From: an uncultured Pelagibacteraceae bacterium
GTDB lineage: Bacteria; Pseudomonadota; Alphaproteobacteria; Pelagibacterales; Pelagibacteraceae
DNA: 56,752 bases
Assembly: GCA_902573585.1 (NCBI GenBank)
Contig: CACGKH010000004.1
Coordinates: 1-56,752 of the forward strand
Reading direction: 5' to 3'
Shown: positions 7,758 through 16,065 of the stretch, in pieces
Position numbering within the stretch: position 1 is the stretch's first letter
Layout of the letters: every line of letters begins with the position of its first letter
The notes under the pieces: generated by a model
Database searches by the model: none
Seen by the model: the letters and a program-made list of their open reading frames with translations, nothing else
What the model was told of the DNA's origin: nothing
Position numbers and translations under genes: made by a program

Positions 7758-9565
7758 TGAAAGGTAATTTTATAGATAACTTGCCTAGGGTTTATGGAAT
7801 CTACACAGGTGGATTTTTAGCTTTCATAATCATTATGGCAATTTGCGAGCAGATGGGTATGACTGCGAAAACAATCGGTATTTGTTTCGTGGCCTTCACA
7901 GTAGCCATCTACGCAATAATCGGTTGGCTATCACGTACAGCGCAAGCAGATGCGTATTACGTAGCTGGAAGACAAGTACCTACCGTGTTCAATGGAATGG
8001 CGACTGCAGCAGACTGGATGTCTGGTGCTTCGTTTGTTGCAATGGCAGGTGGTATTTACTTTAAAGGCTACGGATACATGGCACTACTTGTTGGTTGGAC
8101 TGGTGGTTATGTATTAGTTGCATCTTTATTAGCACCATACTTAAGAAAATTTGGCTGTTACACAGTTCCAGATTTCATAGGTACAAGATATGGTGGTAAT
8201 CTAAGTAGGTTACTTGCAGTAATAGTTTTAACTGTTGCTTCATTTACTTATGTGACTGCACAAATAAACGCTACAGGTACTATTGCATCTGTTGCTCTTG
8301 ATATTCCATTCCAATACGCAGTATATGTTGGATTAGTAAGTATCTTACTATGTTCAATGTTAGGTGGTATGAGAGGAGTAACTTGGACACAGGTTGCACA
8401 ATACATTGTACTAATTATAGCTTACTTACTTCCAGTATTCTGGATCAGTAACAAAATGGGTGCGGGTTTCTTCCCTCACTTTATGTTAGCTGATGAAGTG
8501 GCTAGAATTGGTGAATTAGAACAACAGTTTGGTTTTGTGAAAAACTCTGCTGCTGATCTTGCGAATGTACCAAAAGGATTAGCTGGAATAACTAAAGCTC
8601 ACTCAGCGGTTAACGCTACACCGTGGGCATTTATTTCATTAGCACTAGCGATGATGATGGGAACAGCTTCATTGCCTCACGTGATGATGAGATATTTCAC
8701 TACTCCAAGTGTAAAAGCAGCTAGAAAATCAGTAGGTTGGTCTTTATTCTTTATCTTCCTACTTTATTCTTCTGCTCCAATGTTAGCGACACTTTCTAAA
8801 TTGTCATTGATTGACCCGTCATTACCAACAGGTATTATCGGTAAATCAATTGCAGAAGTTCAGGCGATAGATTGGTATCAAAACTGGAACCAAGCAAACT
8901 TAATGTTTGTAAGCGACTTTAACGGAAATGGAACTCTTGAGTTGAATGAGTTTTTCATGGGTGGTAAAGCCGTTGTGTTAGCGACACCGGAAATAGCTGG
9001 ATTACCATACGTAATCTCAGGTCTGGTTGCTGCTGGAGGTATGGCTGCTGCCATGTCAACAGCCGATGGTTTGATTCTAGCGATTGCAAATGCTTTATCA
9101 CATGACTTGTACTACAAGATCATTGATCCAAAAGCAGAGACTGCAAAACGACTAGTTGTTGCAAGGGTTTTACTTGTAGTAATCGGTTTTGCTGGAGCAA
9201 CTATTGCGGCAATGGAGATTCAAGGTATCTTAGGTTCAGTAATCTGGGCTTTTGACTTTGCGATGTCTGGATTGTTCTTCCCACTTGTACTTGGTGTATG
9301 GTGGAAGAGAGCTAACAAAGAAGGTGCTATAGCTGGTATGGCTTTAGGACTTGCTTCTGGTATGGGTTACCTAATTTGGGTACGAAATGGTGGAAGTGGC
9401 TTCTTAGGTATCACTCAGTTAACGTTTGGTATCTTCGGATCTGCAGTTAGTTTAGTATCTATGGTAGTTGTAAGTTTAATTACTTCAGCTCCAAATGCTG
9501 CTACACAAAAAATGGTTGATGAGGTTCGTGTACCATCTGGTAGAACGATCCTTGGCAAACAATAA
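7757..9565 (+). CDS. actP: Sodium/solute symporter, acetate permease-like (ActP/VC_2705 type)
   Basis: A 602-residue inner-membrane transporter of the SSS family with about 13 predicted helices. Features include the early DAYYVAGRQVPTVFNGMATAADWMSG region typical of SSS proteins, the glycine-rich GGMRGVTWTQVAQY segment, and MMGTASLPHVMMRYF. Known relatives carry acetate and other short carboxylates with Na+, and acetyl-CoA synthetase lies just upstream, so acetate is the best guess for substrate. A hydrophilic loop near residues 391-404 contains DFNGNGTLELNE, which fits a 12-residue EF-hand calcium loop. G/C content and codon choice are higher than in neighbours, pointing to strong expression. 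A clear terminator follows. Confidence 0.85.
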   Translation: MKGNFIDNLPRVYGIYTGGFLAFIIIMAICEQMGMTAKTIGICFVAFTVAIYAIIGWLSRTAQADAYYVAGRQVPTVFNGMATAADWMSGASFVAMAGGIYFKGYGYMALLVGWTGGYVLVASLLAPYLRKFGCYTVPDFIGTRYGGNLSRLLAVIVLTVASFTYVTAQINATGTIASVALDIPFQYAVYVGLVSILLCSMLGGMRGVTWTQVAQYIVLIIAYLLPVFWISNKMGAGFFPHFMLADEVARIGELEQQFGFVKNSAADLANVPKGLAGITKAHSAVNATPWAFISLALAMMMGTASLPHVMMRYFTTPSVKAARKSVGWSLFFIFLLYSSAPMLATLSKLSLIDPSLPTGIIGKSIAEVQAIDWYQNWNQANLMFVSDFNGNGTLELNEFFMGGKAVVLATPEIAGLPYVISGLVAAGGMAAAMSTADGLILAIANALSHDLYYKIIDPKAETAKRLVVARVLLVVIGFAGATIAAMEIQGILGSVIWAFDFAMSGLFFPLVLGVWWKRANKEGAIAGMALGLASGMGYLIWVRNGGSGFLGITQLTFGIFGSAVSLVSMVVVSLITSAPNAATQKMVDEVRVPSGRTILGKQ

Positions 9566-9576
9566 AAAATATTAAC

Positions 9577-9611
9577 TTAAGGGGCGATTTATTTCGCCCC
9601 TTTTAATTTTT
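9577..9611 (+). terminator. Rho-independent terminator after actP
   Basis: AAGGGGCGA at 9579 pairs with TCGCCCCTT ending at 9602 around a 6-base loop, and is followed by a T-rich tract. It ends the symporter transcript before the yggT-like gene. Confidence 0.9.
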
Positions 9612-9635
9612 TATCTTTTCTAATATAAATTCTAA

Positions 9636-9992
9636 ATGTCTGCCAATTTTCATCCTCTAGTTTATATAATTGACTATATTCTAGGAGTAATTATGTGGAC
9701 TTTAATTGGAAGAGTTGCAATGAACTTCTTCCAAAAAGAGGACTCTCAATTCTTTTTTATGAAAGTTTTTGTTAAATTTACCAATCCATTAATTAGGATT
9801 TTTAAACCTCTAACACCATCATTTATAATCCAACCATTAGTACCATTATATGTGGCTTGGTTTTTCTTTATGATAAGATTTTATTTAATGCCATGGGTTT
9901 TAGGTTATTCTGTAATGGGCATGCTGTCTTTTCCATTGGAAAGTGAAATTTCGAGACAAATTTACCAATTTTTTAATTCAATTAATTTTTAA
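9636..9992 (+). CDS. YggT family membrane protein
   Basis: A 118-residue inner-membrane protein. It has an N-terminal helix (YIIDYILGVIMWTLIGRVA), a short amphipathic middle with the FTNPLIRIFKPLTP block, and a further hydrophobic helix (PLVPLYVAWFFFMIRFYLM). The order helix, then TxPxxxxxRPxxP-like block, then helix fits YggT, a family of uncertain function tied to osmotic stress or division-site genes in other bacteria. The residues after NPL are looser than in typical YggT, so the family call is moderate. It stands between the actP terminator and rpe. Confidence 0.6.
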   Translation: MSANFHPLVYIIDYILGVIMWTLIGRVAMNFFQKEDSQFFFMKVFVKFTNPLIRIFKPLTPSFIIQPLVPLYVAWFFFMIRFYLMPWVLGYSVMGMLSFPLESEISRQIYQFFNSINF

Positions 9993-9994
9993 AA

Positions 9995-10022
9995 ATTGAT
10001 ACTAGTAAAACTAGTTATCAAT
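9995..10022 (+). promoter_or_regulatory. Hairpin covering the rpe start codon
   Basis: attgatactagt (9995-10006) and actagttatcaat (10010-10022) are complementary apart from one bulged base, with a 3-base loop. The right arm runs into the first two bases of the rpe ATG. It could lower rpe translation or mark the end of the yggT transcript; there is no T tract, so a plain terminator is less likely. Confidence 0.45.
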
Positions 10023-10680
10023 GAAAAAAATACAAATTTCACCTTCAATACTTTCAGCTGACTTCAGCCAACTTGGGCAAGAAATAAAGAAATTAGAGGA
10101 TGCTGGTGCTGACATGATACATGTAGATGTTATGGATGGTCACTTTGTTCCAAATTTAACAATTGGCCCACCAGTGATCAAAGCTTTGAAAAAACATTCT
10201 AATGTATTATTTGATGTACATTTAATGATTTCACCAGTTCACAAGTATATTGAAGCATATTCAGATGCTGGTGCAGATATAATCACAATTCATCCTGAAG
10301 CAACCGATAATCTAAATTCATCAATTTCGAAAATCAAAGAATTAAAAAAAAAAGTTGGAGTATCTTTAAACCCTGAAACTAAAATTGATATTATTCTAGA
10401 TGTTTTAGATCAAATTGATTTAGTTCTCATAATGAGTGTAAATCCAGGTTTTGGTGGACAAAAATTCATGCCTGAAGTTTTATCAAAAATAAAAGAATTA
10501 AAAAAAATTCAAAAAGCAAAAAAAATAGATTTTGATATAGAAATTGATGGTGGAATTAATTTTGAAAATTCAAAAACAGTAATAGAAGCTGGTGCAAATA
10601 TTTTAGTATCAGGCACTACAATTTTTAAAAGTAATAATGGAGATATTAAAAAGAATATTGAATTATTAAAATCAAAATAA
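10021..10680 (+). CDS. rpe: Ribulose-phosphate 3-epimerase
   Basis: Interconverts ribulose 5-phosphate and xylulose 5-phosphate in the pentose phosphate pathway, in the cytoplasm. The 219-residue TIM barrel shows the complete family signature: SPSILSADF at the N-terminus, HVDVMDGHFVPNLTIG with metal-binding residues near 35, FDVHLMI near 66, MSVNPGFGGQKF near 140, and EIDGGIN near 175 with the catalytic aspartate. Length is standard. A hairpin overlaps its start codon. The heparinase-like gene follows after 4 bp. Confidence 0.97.
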   Translation: MKKIQISPSILSADFSQLGQEIKKLEDAGADMIHVDVMDGHFVPNLTIGPPVIKALKKHSNVLFDVHLMISPVHKYIEAYSDAGADIITIHPEATDNLNSSISKIKELKKKVGVSLNPETKIDIILDVLDQIDLVLIMSVNPGFGGQKFMPEVLSKIKELKKIQKAKKIDFDIEIDGGINFENSKTVIEAGANILVSGTTIFKSNNGDIKKNIELLKSK

Positions 10681-10684
10681 TTTC

Positions 10685-12295
10685 ATGATTTATATAAATC
10701 GATTTTTTTTTAATCTTTTAAATCAATTACGTAAATTATATTTAAATTCAAAATTTTACGATAAAAAAATCTCCAAAATTTATAGTAATAATTTTATCTA
10801 CAAACCTAGTCCCCACTTACTTTCCTCCTTAATTAATTATCAAAAAAAAAAAATTAAAATTGAGGATTTTTCGGTAAATGAAATTTGGAATGATAAAAAT
10901 TTAAGTCAAAAAGAATATAAAAGTTTAAATAGTTTTTATTGGTTTTTCAGTTTAGATTTAAAATCTTCCAAACAGACCATGCAATCAATAATTTCAAATT
11001 GGGTTAACAACAATGATAAATATAATAATAAAAGTTGGGAATTTGACCTAACTGCAAAAAGAATTATTTCATGGTTATCTTGTCATAATATTACATACGA
11101 AGGAAGTAATAATAATTATAAAAACGAATTTAATAGAATTATACAAAAACAAACCAATCATCTTATTAATGAAATTAATAGATCAGAATTATTGGATGAT
11201 AAACTAATAGGATGTGCATCAATTATCCTAGTTGGGCTATGCTACCAAAATGAAAAAAATTATTTATCATTCGCTTCTTCTTTACTTAAAAAAATATCTA
11301 AACTAACCTTAGATAATCATGGCTTCCCAAAATCAAGAAGCATTAAACAATTAATCTTTTACCTGAAGTACTTTATTCTAATACGGGAATGGTTTAAAGA
11401 ATCTCAAATTAATATTCCTGAACACATAGATGAAACTATTTATTATCTTGGACAAGGTTATGCATTTTTTAATGAAAACCCAGATAATAATTTCTTATTC
11501 AATGGAAACAATAAATCTAACAATATAAATTTTGATAATTACTTAAAAAGATTAGGTTATAAATTCAAAAATGATAATCAAGAGTTTGGTGGTTACATAG
11601 TTTTTAAAAATAAAAAAATTTGTTTAGCCATGGATGCTGGATCCACACCGAATTTAAAATATACAAAAGATTATCAGTCAGGTACTTTATCTTTTGAAAT
11701 TATTTCTAATGGAAAAAAATTAATTACTAATTGTGGATATTATAAAAAAAATAACAATAAATTAAATCAATTATCAAAATCATCAGCAACACAAAATACT
11801 TTAATTATTGACGATAATTCATCATGTAAATTTAAACAAATTAATAACGCTTATTTTGTTAAAAAAGGAATAAAAATTATTAAAAAAAATTCTACTTTTA
11901 ATAAAAATTATTGGAGGATGAATGCATCTCATGATGGATACTTAAAAAAATATAATTCGATACATGAGAGAGAAATTGAGTTTTACCCTGAAGAAATGTC
12001 TTTCATAGGTATTGATAAAATAATAAGAAAAAAAACAAATTACAATTATAAATTTGACATTCGATTTCATGTGGAGCCTGGTGTTAAATTGATGAAAACT
12101 CAAGACAATAAAACTATCCTAATACAATTACGTGATGAAGGATGGAAATTTACATGTGATAATTATGATATAAATATTGATAATGGTTTGTATTTCGGTA
12201 ATAAAAATTTATATTCTGAAAACCAAAATATTTTTATAACGGGTATTACGAATAATCAGACACAAAATATTAAGTGGGAAATTAAAAAAATATAA
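10685..12295 (+). CDS. Heparinase II/III-like protein
   Basis: A 536-residue protein that fits the heparinase II/III family usually found immediately before purH in alphaproteobacteria. The N-terminal half is alpha-helical, including SWEFDLTAKRIISWL and a toroid-like run of helices. The C-terminal half is beta-rich, starting at FGGYIVFKNKKICLAMDAG and including SHDGYLKKY and HEREIEFY. The usual substrate, an acidic polysaccharide, is unproven for these chromosomal homologues, and no signal peptide is seen. Lysine and asparagine content is very high. Its stop overlaps the purH start (TAATG), which implies coupling. Function in this organism is unknown; the call rests on layout and sequence character. 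Confidence 0.7.
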   Translation: MIYINRFFFNLLNQLRKLYLNSKFYDKKISKIYSNNFIYKPSPHLLSSLINYQKKKIKIEDFSVNEIWNDKNLSQKEYKSLNSFYWFFSLDLKSSKQTMQSIISNWVNNNDKYNNKSWEFDLTAKRIISWLSCHNITYEGSNNNYKNEFNRIIQKQTNHLINEINRSELLDDKLIGCASIILVGLCYQNEKNYLSFASSLLKKISKLTLDNHGFPKSRSIKQLIFYLKYFILIREWFKESQINIPEHIDETIYYLGQGYAFFNENPDNNFLFNGNNKSNNINFDNYLKRLGYKFKNDNQEFGGYIVFKNKKICLAMDAGSTPNLKYTKDYQSGTLSFEIISNGKKLITNCGYYKKNNNKLNQLSKSSATQNTLIIDDNSSCKFKQINNAYFVKKGIKIIKKNSTFNKNYWRMNASHDGYLKKYNSIHEREIEFYPEEMSFIGIDKIIRKKTNYNYKFDIRFHVEPGVKLMKTQDNKTILIQLRDEGWKFTCDNYDINIDNGLYFGNKNLYSENQNIFITGITNNQTQNIKWEIKKI

Positions 12296-13830
12296 TGAAA
12301 AAAATAAATTCAGCTTTAATATCTGTATCAGATAAATCAAATTTAAAACCGCTTTTACAAGTTTTAAAAAAAAATAACGTTAAATTAATTAGTTCTGGCG
12401 GAACTTTTAAAGAAATACAAAAACTTAAATTTAAATGTTTAGAGGTTTCAGATTTTACTGGTTTTAATGAAATTCTCGATGGTAGAGTTAAAACTTTACA
12501 TCCCAAAATTCACGCTGGAATTCTTAATAAAAGAAAAAATAAATCACATATTAAGGATTTAAAAGTAAATAAATTTGAAAATATTGATTTAGTAATTGTT
12601 AATTTTTATCCTTTCGAACTAACGTTAAAAAAAACAAAAAATCACGATAAAATTATTGAAAATATAGATGTGGGTGGGCCTACCATGGTAAGAGCTGCAG
12701 CAAAAAATTATAATGACGTTACAGTCATTACATCTGCTAAGCAATACAACGAACTTATCAATCAATTAAATACTTACAAAGGCTCTACAACATTAAATTT
12801 TAGAAAAAATATGTCTCAACAAGCATTTACTGAAACAGCCTATTATGATTCCGTGATAGCAAACTATTTTAATAAGGTTTCAAATATTAATTTTCCCATT
12901 AAAAAAATTATTTATGGAAATTTAATTGAAAAATTAAGATATGGAGAAAATCCTCATCAAGAAAGTGCTCTATATTCAAAAAATTCAAGGTTAAATATAA
13001 ATAAGATACACGGAAAACAATTAAGCTATAATAATTATAATGATATTTTTTCTGCTTTAACTATATCCAAGTCTCTTCCCAAAAATAAGGGTGTTGTTAT
13101 TATTAAACATGCTAATCCCTGTGGTGTTTCAGTATTAAAAGATAAGATTGCTTGTTATAAAAATGCTTTAGCGTGTGATCCCATAAGCGCTTTTGGGGGC
13201 ATTGTTTCATGTAATTTTAAGATTACTAAATCTTTAGCATTAGAATTAAATAAAATATTTTTTGAGGTAGTGATTGCTAACGGTTTTGAAAATAAAGCTC
13301 TTCAAGTTTTAAAACTTAAAAAAAATTTAAGATTAATAGATTCTTCAAATTTTGAACTAAATGAAATTTTAAGATTTAATTCTATTAATGACTCTATGTT
13401 AATACAATCTGAGGATAAAAAAGAATTTTTACGTAAAAATTTCGAAATTGTTTCTAAAAAAAAACCAAGTAAGTCACAATTAGATAATTTAATATTTGCT
13501 TTTAATATTTGCCGTTATGTAAAATCAAATGCAATTGTTCTTGCTAGCAATCATTCAACTATAGGTATTGGATCAGGTCAACCAAGTAGACTTGATAGTT
13601 GTAAAATCGCTATCGATAAAATGAAAAAATTTGTAGAAACAAAAAATGAAATTGTTGCAGCTTCAGATGCTTTTTTTCCTTTTGTAGATGGTATCGAGAA
13701 ACTTATTCAATCGGGAGTTACTGCTGTAATTCAACCTGCAGGATCAATTAGAGATAAAGAGATTATAAAATTTGCAAACGCAACAAAAACTGTTTTAGTT
13801 TTTTCCAAAACTAGGCATTTTAGACATTAG
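12295..13830 (+). CDS. purH: Bifunctional AICAR formyltransferase/IMP cyclohydrolase
   Basis: Performs the last two steps of de novo purine synthesis, making IMP from AICAR with 10-formyl-THF. The N-terminal cyclohydrolase (MGS-like) domain shows ALISVSDKSNL, SSGGTFKEI, DGRVKTLHPKIHAGIL and DVGGPTMVRAAAKN. The C-terminal transformylase domain starts near LRYGENPHQ and carries HANPCGVS (with catalytic Lys-His) and DPISAFGGI, ending in VTAVIQPAGSIRDKE. At 511 residues it has normal length. It starts inside the stop codon of the heparinase-like gene and its 3' end overlaps the convergent pterin dehydratase gene by 11 bp. Confidence 0.97.
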   Translation: MKKINSALISVSDKSNLKPLLQVLKKNNVKLISSGGTFKEIQKLKFKCLEVSDFTGFNEILDGRVKTLHPKIHAGILNKRKNKSHIKDLKVNKFENIDLVIVNFYPFELTLKKTKNHDKIIENIDVGGPTMVRAAAKNYNDVTVITSAKQYNELINQLNTYKGSTTLNFRKNMSQQAFTETAYYDSVIANYFNKVSNINFPIKKIIYGNLIEKLRYGENPHQESALYSKNSRLNINKIHGKQLSYNNYNDIFSALTISKSLPKNKGVVIIKHANPCGVSVLKDKIACYKNALACDPISAFGGIVSCNFKITKSLALELNKIFFEVVIANGFENKALQVLKLKKNLRLIDSSNFELNEILRFNSINDSMLIQSEDKKEFLRKNFEIVSKKKPSKSQLDNLIFAFNICRYVKSNAIVLASNHSTIGIGSGQPSRLDSCKIAIDKMKKFVETKNEIVAASDAFFPFVDGIEKLIQSGVTAVIQPAGSIRDKEIIKFANATKTVLVFSKTRHFRH

Positions 13831-14164
13831 TTTTTTGATCAATTTTTGCAGCTAAAATAAAATCATTTTCAGACAAGCCCTCTATTGCGTGAGTTGTTAT
13901 ATTTATCTTAGCATAACCCCAACCAAAAGAAATATCGGGATGATGTCCTTCCTCCTCAGAAATTTTTCCAACTTCATTTACAAATTTTTGACTTTCTAAA
14001 AAATTTTTAAAATTAAATTTTTTTTCTAAGAAGTAGATATTTTTTTCATTTTTAATTATTTCCCAACCATCAATTTTTTTTTGATATTTGTGAATCTCAG
14101 AAATATCGAACGGGATAACTCCACCTTCACAGGGTAAACATTTTTTATTTAATAAATCATTCAT
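13820..14164 (-). CDS. Pterin-4a-carbinolamine dehydratase
   Basis: A 114-residue protein of the PCD/DCoH family, which dehydrates 4a-hydroxytetrahydropterin and recycles the pterin cofactor of aromatic amino-acid hydroxylases. The signature EEEGHHPDISFGW (two adjacent histidines for catalysis) near residue 70 and THAIEGLSENDF near 92 are both present. The N-terminus has CLPCEGG, seen in bacterial members. A phenylalanine hydroxylase is not in this window, so whether it works on that cofactor or elsewhere is open. It lies convergent with purH and next to tRNA-Gly on the same strand. Confidence 0.92.
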   Translation of the reverse strand: MNDLLNKKCLPCEGGVIPFDISEIHKYQKKIDGWEIIKNEKNIYFLEKKFNFKNFLESQKFVNEVGKISEEEGHHPDISFGWGYAKINITTHAIEGLSENDFILAAKIDQKTNV

Positions 14165-14168
14165 AAAC

Positions 14169-14243
14169 TGGAGCGGGCAAAGGGGGTCGAACCCTCGACC
14201 TTCTCGTTGGCAACGAGACGCTCTACCACTGAGCTATGCCCGC
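14169..14243 (-). tRNA. tRNA-Gly (anticodon GCC)
   Basis: Seventy-five bases including an encoded CCA. The acceptor stem GCGGGCA pairs with TGCCCGC, the D arm is AGCTCAGTGGTAGAGC, the anticodon stem CTCGT/ACGAG surrounds TGCCAAC with anticodon GCC at 14211-14209, and the T arm has GGTTCGACC. No intron. Confidence 0.97.
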
Positions 14244-14252
14244 AATTAAAAC

Positions 14253-14281
14253 AGTATAAATAGTCATTTTTTTTAATTCAA
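14253..14281 (-). promoter_or_regulatory. Sigma-70 type promoter of tRNA-Gly
   Basis: TTGAAT (14281-14276) and TATACT (14258-14253) are separated by exactly 17 bp. The likely transcription start is a few bases before the tRNA 5' end at 14243. This is a close match to the housekeeping consensus and the clearest promoter in the window. Confidence 0.7.
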
Positions 14282-14312
14282 GCAATATTAAATATGATAT
14301 ATTTTAATCATC

Positions 14313-14960
14313 ATGAAAAAAGATAATTTACCAAAAAAGTTGGCTGTTTTTCCACTAAGCAACTTTATAATATTTCCAAAAACAACAGTGCCATTAAATA
14401 TTTTTGAGCCTAGATATATTGACATGATAAATGACAGCATGAAATCCAATAAATTAGTCGGCATGATACAACCAAAATTATTAAAAAATAGTAGTGATGA
14501 TACACCTCAATTACATGAAATTGGCTGTATGGGAAAAATTACAAGCTTTAAGGAAACTGAGAACTCTAGATATCTAATTGAACTCAAAGGCATTATCAGA
14601 TTTAAAATACAAAAAGAAATTCAATCAAGTAAAAAATATAGAGAATGTGAAATTAATTTTGAAAGTTATTTTGAAGACCTCGAAAATAAAAAAGAGGATA
14701 TCAAATTTTCTGATTTAGAATTAATTTTTAAAGATTTAAAATCTCTATTTGAAAAAAGAGGATTCATAATTAATTGGAAGGCGTTAGAAAAACAAAGTTT
14801 GGATGAAACTATTAATGCTTTAGCTATGGCCTCCCCTTTTACTATCGAAGAAAAACAGGTTCTTCTGGAAGCTAAAAATTTGAATGTTAGAAAAACAAAA
14901 ATTGCTGAAATATTAACAACTTACTCGTTTGATCAATATAACAATACAACAATTCAATAG
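14313..14960 (+). CDS. Lon protease N-terminal domain-like protein
   Basis: A 215-residue soluble protein matching the stand-alone Lon substrate-binding (LON-N) domain. The opening AVFPLSNFIIFPKTTVPLNIFEPRYIDMI is the hallmark; the middle has a beta-rich segment (GCMGKITSFKETENSRYLIELKG) and the end is helical. No ATPase or protease domain is present. Many alphaproteobacteria have such a gene near thioredoxin; none is here. It may bind unfolded substrates or act as an adaptor, but that is inference. It is divergent from the tRNA-Gly across 69 bp. Confidence 0.9.
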   Translation: MKKDNLPKKLAVFPLSNFIIFPKTTVPLNIFEPRYIDMINDSMKSNKLVGMIQPKLLKNSSDDTPQLHEIGCMGKITSFKETENSRYLIELKGIIRFKIQKEIQSSKKYRECEINFESYFEDLENKKEDIKFSDLELIFKDLKSLFEKRGFIINWKALEKQSLDETINALAMASPFTIEEKQVLLEAKNLNVRKTKIAEILTTYSFDQYNNTTIQ

Positions 14961-14961
14961 T

Positions 14962-16035
14962 TTAAATTACTATTCCTTTATCAGCAAATTTAGTTAACAA
15001 ATCATTTATTTTTTTATTTTTACCTAAAAATTTTACAAATTTACTTAAGTTATTATTATTAATTTTAGTTTCGAAATTAAAAAATTCATAAATAAAATCA
15101 ACACCAGATGAGAAAAGATAATTATTTGTTCTAGTTTTTTTTTCAAAATCTGAACAAATAGAGATATCTAAATCCAGTCCATGTTCTTTTTTAAATTTAA
15201 TTAACTCAAGTATTTTTTTTATATCTCTGATAGTCATATTAAAACCCTGCCCTGCAAGAGGATGTATTTTATGAAGTAAATCACCAAAGGCAATTATGTT
15301 TTCATAGTAATATGACCGTAAGTTAGATGATTTAAGCTCAAAACTTAAACACTCATTTATTTTTAAGATCTTATACTTTGTATTATATTTTATTATCAAA
15401 TTTTTAAGATTTATATTTTTTTTACCTTTAATAGAATAAACAACAGAAGTTTCTGTCGCTGAAATAGGCAAAAAAGCAATAGGACCTTGCTTTGTAAAAA
15501 TTTGATATGCAATATTGTTATTTAATAATTTTGTATGTTTAAAAGTTGAGATATGTGCAAAGCTATTATAATTTTTGTCGATTTTTTTATAAAAAAATTT
15601 TTTAGAAATCGAATGATGAAAATCACAATTAAATATAAGTTTATAATTATTCTTAATTAAATTTTTATAGTCAATTTTTTTTTTAAATTTTATTAACTTA
15701 TCTTTACTCAAAGATGTCAGTAAATAATTATATAATTCAAAGTTTTTAATTATTGAAAAAAGTGGTTTTTTATAATTTGTAAAATTTAATAGTTTTTCAT
15801 TTTCTAGGCTTTCACTGAAGATTTCAATTTTATCAACATTCCATAGAAACTTCTCAATATTCAAAATATTTTCATTAAAAAAATCTATGTTTGCTTTAGA
15901 AATCCCAAGAGTTTGAATCTTATTGTTTTTTTGGATCTTTTGATCAGAAAAAATATCAACTTTAATACCTTGGTTGGTCAACGACTTCGCCAATGTTAAA
16001 CTAGTTAGCCCATTTCCCAATATAGAAACTTTCAT
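14962..16035 (-). CDS. FAD-dependent ubiquinone biosynthesis hydroxylase (UbiH/Coq6 family)
   Basis: A monooxygenase that adds a hydroxyl group to the ubiquinone ring, acting at the inner membrane. The dinucleotide-binding motif ILGNGLTSLTLAKSL is at residues 4-18. The second FAD motif FGDLLHKIHPLAGQGFNMTIRD is near 250-270. I chose the ATG at 16035 rather than 16074, because the 13 extra residues precede the strand that normally opens the FAD fold and would overlap the divergent ftsK start. The resulting 357 residues are slightly short for the family (about 390). Which ring position it modifies cannot be told. It diverges from ftsK across about 30 bp. Confidence 0.85.
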   Translation of the reverse strand: MKVSILGNGLTSLTLAKSLTNQGIKVDIFSDQKIQKNNKIQTLGISKANIDFFNENILNIEKFLWNVDKIEIFSESLENEKLLNFTNYKKPLFSIIKNFELYNYLLTSLSKDKLIKFKKKIDYKNLIKNNYKLIFNCDFHHSISKKFFYKKIDKNYNSFAHISTFKHTKLLNNNIAYQIFTKQGPIAFLPISATETSVVYSIKGKKNINLKNLIIKYNTKYKILKINECLSFELKSSNLRSYYYENIIAFGDLLHKIHPLAGQGFNMTIRDIKKILELIKFKKEHGLDLDISICSDFEKKTRTNNYLFSSGVDFIYEFFNFETKINNNNLSKFVKFLGKNKKINDLLTKFADKGIVI

Positions 16036-16065
16036 AATAATTTTAATTTTAACAATAAAAATTAG

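Noticed and set aside
8677-8684. TCACGTGA palindrome inside actP as a second parS
   Set aside because: Only the 8-bp core matches; flanks lack the GTTT/AAAC arms needed for parS.
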